Source of the DNA: Tubiluchus corallicola
Lineage: Eukaryota > Priapulida > Priapulimorpha > Priapulimorphida > Tubiluchidae
Reading direction: 5' to 3'
Length of the DNA: 64,000 bases
NCBI GenBank assembly: GCA_030141605.1
Contig: JAQGDQ010000009.1
Coordinates: 589,001-653,000, forward strand
Made by a program: the position numbers and the translations under genes. Position 1 is the stretch's first letter, and each line of letters begins with the position of its first letter. Below the pieces are notes generated by a model, which was not told the origin of the DNA, did not search any database, and worked only from the letters and a program-made list of their open reading frames with translations. This document shows, in pieces, positions 1 through 12,000 of this stretch.

Positions 1-1
1 C

Positions 2-3000
2 ATAGCAATGGTGAAACTCCTGCAGAAACTCCCCGCTGGTGCCCTGGAGCAAAACTTACCAAAGTGAGAACAACAAAAATTCCTGTTTAGTCTCAGCGAT
101 ATCATTTTATCATCGTCGGCATTACCACCACAATCACTGGCAGCAATGACACCGGCAATAACAGCACTATCCTGATAATATGATATCAACACCGCCACCA
201 GCTAGCACCTTGCTGCCATTCCTGCTACCTTTAGCTCCGCTGCTGTCACCACTACCACCATCATCATAGTCATTGCCACTTAGGCCCCTGCAACTGCTGT
301 TAATATTTTTCTGAGAATAAATGAAATCTGTAGCAAATACTTTATTGAAAAATTTTGTCTTTGCAGTTTACTTGTGAAAATGGTTGAATTACTGAGGTCT
401 CGCAAGAAGGAAGTCCGTGATGTTACTCGTGATACATTGGCCAAAATCATGACTTCACTTGGTGCAAATTACTTGTTTTACTTATTGAAAGAGCTGAAAG
501 CAACACTGCGAAGAGGATATCAACGCCATGTTCTCAGTTACAGCACTTACACTGTTTTGAAAAGTATGGAACCACAGTTTAAAGCAGGAGACTTGGATCG
601 TTGCTTAAATGTACTGATTGAGGTATGTACTTTTGAAAATCTTGTATACTTGGGATCAGGGTTCCCGCGGTCAGGGAAAATCCTTGAAAATGCAAGCTAT
701 CCTGGAAAGTCATGAAAAAGTCAGGGAAAATGATGAAAACGGGCCAAAAAGTCAGGAAAATTCGAAAGGGTTGCAAAAATAATCACCATAACCGATATTT
801 TTCCAAACATATTTTTCAGCGATTCATGTTCAAGGGAAATTTTGCTATGACAAGCTCCCAATTTCGATTTATGCTCCAAAAATAATGATCGGATTAAGAA
901 AGTTTATTTAATGTGATTAGTGTAATTTATTTAGGACTACTGGAACTGTGTTGACACATATATCAGTATATGTACATATGTCCATACACATAAATGTTTG
1001 AATATGTAGGCTGGTAATACAATTTCTGCTTATCTTGGTCATGTAAAATCAATATTTGGTTAGCAAAAAGTCATGGAAAATTATTTTAAAATTCTGTGTG
1101 AATTCTGTAGTATTTAATTATGTATTGGGCACAAAATTTGAAAACCAGTGTTATGTACGAAATAAATAGTACAAATTAATACATGGTAAGTGTTGTGTCA
1201 TTAAGCTTAAAAAACAACTATAGATGACTGTATAACGTGCAGCCATTAATTACGGATTTATGAAAAACGAATGACTTATTCTGCCTGATATTTTGAGTAA
1301 GATTACAATCAAAATTGCAAGTTAATTCCACTTCTAAATTTAGCGCTGCTTTGTGCAAGAAATTCATATGAAAACTCGGTGAAAATTCAGGTGTATACAT
1401 GAACAAGAGTATTTAAAACATTTAAGAAGATAGTTTTCATAAATTGTTGAGAAGATTGTCAAACAGAAGCTGGGTAAATGTCTCTTCATTTGGTTGTTTT
1501 AAATAACTTCTGGCCTCAAATATAACAAATTATGTTTCTTTGTTTGTACTCCTATCAGCAATGATGAAAACACCACTAATATTCTATTCCTATTCTCACA
1601 CGACACTAATCCATACATGTTGACTATGTGTATTATAAACACTTAACTTTGATACATCATGTGATACCATTAAATGACATTATTTTGGTGAAATATTTAA
1701 TTACTGTGTAACTAGGAATAACAGCTTTAAATGCTAATGAGATGCAGAAGCAGCCAAATGACCAAAACTTTATCATTATGGTTCACGGCAAACTATGGTG
1801 GCGAAAAATTGGAATTCTTGATTGCATCCAGTGTTTACTTTTTTTCTGTAAGCACATTAACATTTTAAATCTGTGAACAAGCACTTTGAAATTGTTAATG
1901 TCAAGTTGCTAACAACATTAGTATTCAATGGAAAACAATGCTATGCGTTTGTAGATTTTTACCGATGAACTGTTCGGAGATGTATCAGATGAAAAAGAAA
2001 TAGCTGGAATTGTTAAAAAAGTTCCGGAAGCAAAAGTTGTGAAAGCCTTTGATGCTTTTGAGCTGATTTCCAAGTACATTGGACAAGGCTGCCTTACCAA
2101 ACTCGTGGATCCGCTTAAACAGGTAATTTTTTTTTACAAATCCAGTAATTAAATGTAACAGAAGACTCTGAAAACGGAACTGTGAGTGGTACTAATAAGC
2201 AACTTGAATCAATGTGTTAAGAGATTCATAAATTTAAACAGGAAAGAAATTAACTCACATTTGTTGTAAGTTTTTTCAATGGGTAGGTAGTAGTCATTAT
2301 CTTTGTATGAAAGGTTCATTATACTCTAATGATGTTGTTATGGTTGCACTGTTACTTAAATCATCAGAACGTAAAAGTTTTAGTAAATACCTCTTATATG
2401 AGCTTGCCTTTAAAGCACAAGAAAACACTCTTCGTAAATAAAGCTTAAAATATTTGTCTTGAAATTTTATGTCACGTACATCCTGCCTTATTGCATATTG
2501 AGTTTGTGTTAGCAGTAATGCTGTATAAAGCTTGTGATGTTAAACTCCTGTGATGACCATCAGGTGTAGCCATTTTACCAGTAAGTCTTTTGAAACAAAC
2601 TTATATAACATTGCGTGAAGTTTGAAAGAATAATCAGAGCATTCATAGTGCACTCTTTGCTAACTAAGCAAAAGTTTAAGTTTCTTTACATTGTCAATAA
2701 AATCAATAATGTATTTTTGGTGAATCAGTGGTGCACACTGGGATAGTGAAGCAGTGTTGTTTTACCAGGTGTCGTGAAGATTTTAAATTATTAAGAATTT
2801 TCTTTATTACTTATGTAAGTCTTTCAAATAGGCAAACGTAATGCAAAGTATTATAACTTTGTATGGAAATGTTTGGGGATATATTTCAAAATTCTCCTTT
2901 CTTCCCCTTTAAGCCAAATTTGAAACTAACCAAAGCTCCAGCTTGTCAATGTTTTATTCAGCAAATGGGTTACTAGAGTGTGAATATGTATTTTATTTTC

Positions 3001-6000
3001 ATAATCATATTTTCAACTTATTTAGATTTTAGATGAAGCAAAGAGTCACAAAGTTGTGAAAAGGGTTCAAGACATTGTTCGGAGACTAGCACTGGGATTG
3101 ATGGATAACTGTGAGATGCCAGTTGCCAGCCTTCTCATCTGTTGTCATGGATTGATTAGTGATAGTCTTCCAATGATTAAGCCAAAGTATGCTTTTACGT
3201 AGTAGTGTCAGGCTTGTAAAAATCTGCAAATTATAGTATATGGAACATGTTAGTTTTGGCAAAAAGTAGTTGAAAATTACGTTTTTCTTTGTTGTTTTTT
3301 TCTGGTCACCCTGTTTTAAACAGTATTTTCTTAATAAGATCATTCATTTAATATACTGCATGACCCATATAGTGGTGAATTGGTTGGGGTTAAACCAGTA
3401 ACTAAAATTAATACAGTGGCCATAATAAAGTATTTTTTATTAATATGAACTAGTTTTTTATTATATCATTTTGTAGGAATGAGCCAAGTAATCCATTTGA
3501 AGTCCGAAGTTTACGTCCGCCTAGCACTTATTTACTTCCGCCTACTCCCGGGAGACGAAAAATCAGTAACAAGACAACCCCAAAGACGAATGCCCATGTC
3601 TTGGTTGAATTTGGTTTACAGGTAATGATTTTTAACCGTGAGTTTGTCTTTTATTACATAAACAGTAAATAGAATGATTGAAATAATGGAAAAAAATTGT
3701 TATATTTTCTAATTGAAGTTCTTTCTGTGTCTGTAAGGTGTTCAGTGTTGCTGATCAGTAATTTTTACTTTGTGTAAATTCTTAATTGTGTTTATGCATC
3801 TTTGTAACTGTGTTTTTGCGTAATTTTAATTAAGTTTTTCATGTTTGTAATTGTGTTTATGCATGTTTGTATATGTGTTTTTGTGGACAGTATTATTGCA
3901 GGATTTTCGAAAAGAATTCGGGTTGCTTTTGTAAACTTACACTAAGCACATTAAGGAAAAGATGCATAACTTTAATAGAATAAAACAAAAATGTAGCAAA
4001 ATGAATGAAGTAGTTAGCCAAAAAATTGGTTACAGTATGTATTATGTGAATTTTTTTTATTTAGTTGTTGCACTTATGCTTGAAAAGAGGTCGGGCTGGT
4101 GGTGTGGCAGAAAAAGACAAAGAAATGCTGGATCCATTTGTAGCCATTCTGGTTGACTGCATTTCTTCAAAGCATGTTAAGGTTGTATTAAAATTGGTGA
4201 CATTATACTGTATTGTTATAGAAAGTTCTTGTCTTCATTTTTTTAAAGTGTTCTAATTATTTTGTTTGTTTGTCACTTAGTTAGCTAGTTAGTTAGTTAG
4301 TTAGTTAGTTAGTCAGTCAGTCGGTCCGTCTGTCAGTTAGTTAGTTTAGGGAAGTTTCGGAGGTCTGGGAGGAATGTTTTTGTCCGCTTTCTTTCTCACA
4401 AAATTTGACGAATCCCATGTAGAAAACTATTTATAATGTTAATTTCAAGATTGCGATTAATGATGACACATTAATGATGACCGTGTTTGGTATCAAAGTT
4501 AATTAATTGTCGGTTTATATCATCACAATGTAGAAAAATTGTTCTTGTGGCACTTTGTGGGGAAGTTTTGGAGGGAGCTTTTGTTGCTCTTTGGAAAGAA
4601 GGGGAACTGGCCTACAAGGTAGGCAAGGCTAGTTTTTTTTTCAAAACAACTCGACGGTATGAAGGGTACAAGTTATTACCAGATTTTATTTCTGGGAATT
4701 CTTGCTTGGGAGCTATAATGACATGTACTCATTGCTGTGTCATTGTCAGTTATTACTCTTTCTTTAATCTTTGTGCAGTGTGTATGTAAATGGTGCTTAT
4801 TTAGTCGTTAGACATTGGAACAATTACTGGTGAAGTCTCAATGTGAACGGCTGTGTATTTTAGTATAGTATGTTTGGCAGAGGTCTTCTCAAAGTGTCCT
4901 AATTAAATTTTGTTTTGCCCTACTATGTTATGTATGCCTACATCGCTGTAGTACAAATAGTTTCGTTTTTAAATATTTTAAAAAATATGTTAACTTTGTG
5001 TTCAATAGATAACAACTGAATCGCTTAACTGTCTTTGTTGGATACTGAAATTTGACCTACCCAGTGTTGAGATGAATGTACACAAGGTAGCAGAGAACAT
5101 TTTTGTATTACTAAAGAATTATGCCATCGCTGGTGCTGCGAAGGGTGACAACTTTGATTTGGTAGTTGCTTGCTTCAAGGTAATCTGAAAAATTGCTTTT
5201 ATGATAATTGTAAAGAAATTTTTTGACTGAATTCATTTTGTCAGTACATTATTTATTATGTTTATTTATGTTTGTTCGCTGTTTTCTTTTTGTGGAGTAC
5301 CAATATCGTGTAACAAAATTAAAAGATATTTATTTGCTTATATTTTTACAGAGAAAGTACTAAGTACAATCGTATTTTCATTATTTAATACATCTTAATT
5401 GTAGACTGCTGAAACCATTTATTAAAAGTAACTACTGCATTGTTAATCTACTAGGCTATGACAGTTTTAGTTAGAGATGTCAAAAGTCACACCATAACTC
5501 CGGAACAGCTACAAGTTCTGCTTACTTATGCTGAGCAAGATATGTATGACAATTCACGGCAGTCTACAGCTTTTGGTCTGTTAAAGGTGAGGATGACAGG
5601 AATTCTTTACTGTTTTAGAAGTTTTTCACAGCAATTTGTAGTAATAATGTTGGTGTTGATTTGCTTCTTATAGCGCATGATATTATTATTCAGTTACCTT
5701 ATTTTTCACTATTAGACATAACTTGAAGGGAAACAGAGTACGTTTTAAACTTTGACCTTTATAGGCAATTTTGGGAAGAAAACTTATTATTCCTGAGATA
5801 CATGAAGTCTTATTGAAAGTTCGCAAGCTAGCCATACAGTCAGAAGCCAGTCACATTCGAGCTCAAAGCCGCCAGGTAAGGTTTGCTCAGATTATTTGCT
5901 AGGGAAGTACAGTAGTCATTGCTTAATAAAACCATGGATAGAAAAAGCAGCCACATTTTAAAACCATTTAGACACGGCCTGTTGTTGCTCCCATAGAAAC

Positions 6001-9000
6001 TATTGTTAAGAAAATTTGATTGACTAAGCCACTGCGCTGTTTAATAAGGCCACATTTTAAAGTAATAAACAACAAAAGCAATAGTAAAATGAAATTACAA
6101 AATGTATTTTTGGTAGTTCACGTGTTTTTTAAGATATTCAGTTGAAATTTGTCCCATTTTCTAGATTCGCCTCTTCTTAGTTTCAAAGTCACACTGTAAG
6201 GCAAAGTCGAATGTTTCGTCATAACCGCTCTGCATGTACAGTTACTACATTACATTTTATTCTGTTAATGCATGCAGGTGTTTCTTGCGTACCTGTTGGA
6301 TTATCCTCTTGGCAAGAAGCTACAAAAGCATCTCGAGTTCTGGTTATTGCAGTTGGAATATGAATATGAAGCCGGCCGTGATTCTGTGTTAGATATCCTG
6401 CTTTCTATTCTTGAAACTTTCCCACAGGTTAGTGTTTTCATTTATTAGTTAAATTTTGTTTTAGTTATCAGCTAATCATTACTGACTTTTTTACTGGTCG
6501 AGTGATGAATAAATTCTGTTCAGTGGATTTGGATATTTTTCTCCTTTATTTTCCAACAGAATAAAATTATTTGTTACAATGTTTTCATCATCTTCTCTGC
6601 ATCTGTAATTCTGTTGAGAAAGATTGCTTAACCCTTTAATGTTGTAGAACATGCTGGAGGAGTATAGTGGGCTTCTCTTCGTACCGATTTCTGCACGAGT
6701 GGTGAATGATGACTCGCCAAAGTTGCGTAAAAAAGCTAGCAATGTTGTAAAACTGTTATTGAAGAAGATTACAGGAAATTCAAGAGACAGTTTGTTTGAT
6801 ATTGTTACTATGTGGATGCAAGATAGAGAAGTGAGTGTCACATAATATACACTATATAACACGTTCAACTGTCTTGTTTCCCAACATCTACACAAGTGGA
6901 TGAGCTACTAGAATGTGATGTATTTCATAAATTGTTAGACTGCTTGAAAATATAAAACATTTTCAGATAGCTGCCTCTGCCTGGTGATGACTTCTGACAT
7001 GTTACTACTGTTTCCAATATTTTATATATTTTTGTTTCTTCCTGTGACATGTGCAGTTTGTAAAATGCTTCACCATAGGGACACTTCAATTTCTCAAGCT
7101 CAGAGCTGTCGTTGTTCTTTAGCAGTGTAAATTCTCTTTGTCCCTAATACCTACTGTGATGATGTCCCACAGAATGTTTTGCTTATTTACATAATCACCA
7201 AATGTAATGTATAGTAATGCAAAACTCTGACAGATTAAAGCTGAAATATGGTAGACCGGTGTTATGCATTTTGGCAACTTCAGTGCATTTTACGCTGTAA
7301 AACTCAGGAGTTTAATCAGTAGTGTAACTGCTAAGATTGCTGATATTTCCAGATGATAAACCTGTGTAAGTCAAATATTTGTTATAAACTGAGTTAGTTA
7401 GTATACAGATTACATACTAACATTAGACCATGAGGTTAACAGGTTTCTTCACAGCGTAGCACCTTATAGAAACTAGCAAACATGTTTTAGGCCTGATTAC
7501 CATATGTTTTCACTCATAACAAATAGGTATTCTTTGGTATAAATCCGGTTCTATTACAAGCCGGAAAAACTCGAGATTATTAAAGACTAAAAGAATTATT
7601 TTTCTATTATCTTGCATTACTGTTTTGAACAATAGAGAAAAGAAAGCCCATAGTTTCTTCTGTAATGTAATGTAAAAATGTCATTCCTGTTAAATTTACC
7701 TAATAATTTCTTTGTTTTTTAGACTAGTGTACGCCGTCTTGGTGCTCAGTTATGTGGACTGTTTATAGAATCTGAGGAGGAAAATTTTGAAAGGCGCATT
7801 GAAGTTGTTTTACCTATAATTTCCCAACAAATACAGTCTGAGAAATACTCACAGGTAAAGTATCCAGTCGAGTATAAACTGATGAAAAGTCCCTTGTGAC
7901 GAGTGTCAACACTAGCCTTGGTTGGAGTAAAATTTGTGAAATTTGTTGCAGTGTGTCTCTATTAAAATTTAATCAGTTAGTCTTTTGTTAACATGCCAAA
8001 AAAGCTTAGTGTCAGTGGTGTCTATTTTTTCAAAATAACCAAAAAATACACTAGTGCAAATTGGTGTTCTAATTGCTCATGTAGCTTACATAGTAATGTT
8101 ATCTTACAAGAACATAGTCTTGTGTTAGGATTTCAGATGCACTACTTTGGCTTAATAGTTTTAGACATTCCATGAGATAGACAAAAATTTCTGTCTTAAA
8201 TTTTTGCTTTGCAGTTTCCCATGTAAACTGTAGAATGCTCAAGTTTTCTATGTCAATGCAGTTAATGTAGCATTATACATCTCACTCCTGCTTTTGCCAT
8301 TTATTATTAGACTAATTAATAAAACAATGAAGAGAAAACCAAATGCAAAAATAGAAATCACTCATCTTGTTACTGTATAAAAACTCAGATTTCAAATTTC
8401 AACACATCAGTAACGTAATCACTCTAGTGTAGTGCTGCAATCACTGCCCTCTAACCATGTATTCTGCCATCATTTATACTATTCTTAAGTTATATGGTGT
8501 GGCTGACTCGATTACCTCCTGGTCTTTCCTCACCCTATCTCTATACACTTTACATAATTTGTCGTAATTGTCTTATGAATATAGTATTGGAGATAAATAA
8601 ACTTTTAAATTGAATTGAATTGAATACTATCACCTGTCTAAACATTAACAAGAACCAGCAATGTTTGACTTTGGAAAATTTGTTCTAAGTTATCCTATTG
8701 GTCACTACTGTATGTCATAAATGTTGAAGCTAATAAGTTTTATTATAACATCAACTTTTTAGGATTCCATGGAAGACAGTGAACTGAGAATACAGGATCA
8801 TCTTCTCTTCTGCCTACTTAATTGTCTACATAAACTGCTCCAGTACACTTCAGCACTCCGCAATGGGGAATATGGTGAATTTGATTTAATGTGGGGTGAG
8901 TATGAATTATCTCATTCGAGGTAAATATTTTTTCTATATAGATTTTGATTATGACAGTTAATTAAGTCAGCTTTATTAATTATTTATCAAATGCATGCAA

Positions 9001-12000
9001 TTTTTTGATTTGTCGAATGCATATATTGACATTTTAAGGCTATGATATGCCAAAGGATCCAATTTCCAACATCTGGTGTCTGGCTGTCAGCTTCCAGGGT
9101 CCGTCATTTACCGGGTGCTAGAACAAAACATCTGGCATGGTAAAAAAAGGACGATAATGAAATTTATTTCAATTTTTCGTTACTTATTAGCAATAATTCA
9201 CCAATGCATGCAACATTATCACAAGGCTAGTCGTCATTGGCTGGTGAGGAATAGACGCTAGACACTGGACATCAAATGCTCAAAAACTAGAAATTTCTAT
9301 TTTATAGCGTCTTGCTTTCCTCTGCCAGAATCTTTGGTTTCATCACTTATTGAGGTAAGAGGACACCAGATGCTGGACGCTTTGGTGTATCATAGGGCAT
9401 ATCGGTTGCTTAAAAACTGGCACTTTATTGGAAAGATGTTAGCTTCGTTGTATGAGATTTCGCATTAAAGTAAATGATTCACTGAGCTTTCTTGAGTTTT
9501 AATGATATCATTGTTATTCATGCCCAGTACATGTAGCCTATAGGAAATGCATCTCTTGCCTTATTTATTGATCTCAGCTTCTGTACTGGTTATCATAACT
9601 TTTTTCAAGTTGTGTATTATGCCATTTTGCTTGTAGTTCCTTACTAGAAAAGTATACTTCAACATTTTGAGACCAAATGTTTAAAAGGAATATAGCTTAA
9701 AAGTGTGCAAAAATACAATGTTACAAACATTTTTTTAGAAAAAATTTCTTCTCATCTACTTCATCCACATGTGTGGGTCCGGCTGGTATCTGGACAATTG
9801 TTTGGTTTTCTTTTTGCTGCTTACCAGCCAGAGGATTTATCTGCTTATAAATCTGATACAATCTCTAATGATCGGTTAGACAAAAGCGCCTCTAAGCCTG
9901 AGTACTTGCTGCATGATACTCATAAGAAGGTAAAAACACTACTTAATACATTTTTCCATAAACTGGAAACATACTGTTCTATTAGTCAGTTTGCTTTTGT
10001 TACAAAGCATATTAATCAGTTTATATTTGTTGTAAAACATATTAGTCAGTTTAGTTTTGCTGTAAAACATATTCACTCATATCTCAGTTTGCCGGACAAA
10101 AGCAGGGAGACGTCGGACAGAATTTGCCAATTGTCTGTATTTACTGATACTAACCTAATACAGTAGGCGTGTATTAGACTCATGGTAATATAGAGTCAAT
10201 CTCCTAATTGTCTCAACAACGTCTAGTACGGGCCACTCCTATGCAAAAGTATATAAAACTTGCCGGCAGTTGACTCAAATAACTCTGAATAATTGACTGT
10301 ATATTTTTCTGTGTTTACACGCTGCTTGGTTACACTGATGTAATGATGTAAACAAAGTGGGGGCCCACCATCTAGAGGTCAGATTGCGAAACAACGGACT
10401 GTGTCCGTGGTATGCTGGACTCTTTCACTGTCCAGATTTTGCCCAATTCTTCCGATTTCCATAAAAGCTAGGTATGGCAAACCGAGATATGAGTGTGTTA
10501 ATCAGTTTACTTTTGATGTAAAACGTATTAATCAATTTACATTTGTTGTAAAATGTGGAGTAAGATTAATTTTGCTAATTGTCGTAATTTGTCCTTATTT
10601 ATAAATCTGTGACACTTGCAAAAATCTGTGACACTGTTAAAAATTATGTTTAAGCCTGAAGTGTTTCTCTTGTAACGATTAGTTATGATTAATTTATGTT
10701 ATTTGTGCTTCTCTTCTGCGTTTTTAGTTGCATGACCTGACAATGTCATTTTGTTCTCAACTACAGTCTCCTGCTTTGAACAAGGAACTGGGAGATCAGG
10801 TTTGTTACAATTTTGCTAGATATACAGTTTTTATACATATATGTCTTAGCTCCTATGTTGGACACGATTGGTCATTGTTGCATTCGCTTCATTGCATTAT
10901 CAGATAAACAGTTTCAAGATGTTATAAGATGTTATTATAACACATAAATGCTGTAGTCCATTTTGTTTCACTGCTATAAATGTAAGTATTGAATAAATTA
11001 TTATTATTATTATTATTATTATTATTTATTAAGATGTTCTCTGTTACTTTGAAATGTAGTAGTGGTAGACCAGTGAAGGTTTTAGATGGATTCGCCTTAT
11101 TGTTCTTTGCATCAAATTCCATTATGGAAAGCACTTACTGATAGTTAAAAAAATTTACATTTTTCTAGATGTATTTTTTAAATCAGTTCAAATCACTGTA
11201 AATCATTAGTATCACCATTTTTCCTGAGCCATCATTTTCAGATGACAAGCTGTTCACTTGTTTCATTATCACCGCTCTTCGTTTAACTATCACAGGTCAA
11301 TAATAAATTCAGGTTAACAATAAAGTGTTTGACTATTAAATGATCCTAAGAATAAATAAGCTTATTATTTTATTTACTTATAACCTGTCGTGAATTTACT
11401 GAACTGACAGTCTTTGAAACAATCACTGCTTAAAACTTTCATCTTGTTCATGTGCATTTTTCAAGTTTTACATTTTGCTTAAGTTTTTAAGGGTTATAAC
11501 ATACACAAACCTCAGTCTTACTAATTTTTTAAGATATATTAAGTTACGTGAAGATTAAAATGTATAATAATTAGAATTGTTAATGATCACTGATGTTATA
11601 AACTGCAGAATACTTGTTTTCATTCCTTGTTATTTACAGGTAGTCAAAAATCTCATTTTCATTGGAAAAGTCTTTCATCTCTGGGACAAAAGCAGAAGTG
11701 TTGCTTCTGCACAGATTGATGACAGCGAAGATCCCAGTCAACAAGAGCATACATCACTTCTTTGGCTTCTTAGAAAAATGAATAGAGAAGCAAAATTTGA
11801 GGCATCTCATCGTCCAAAAGAAACAATTAAGGTATCACTGGTGTTTATTTTTGCGTTTCTTTTTGAGCTTTAGAAACTTTGCTAATTGTCAATGATTGAA
11901 GGTATTTAAATGGGTTCCCAAAATGCTGTCATTTTCATTGCCTTTGTTATGGCCGTTAATTTTTGCAATCTGGTCAGTCATTCTGCCAAAGTAGATTTAG

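Noticed and set aside
10922-11134. ORF with poly-Asn run
   Set aside because: The Asn run is the (ATT)n microsatellite read on the - strand inside a UTP20 intron.
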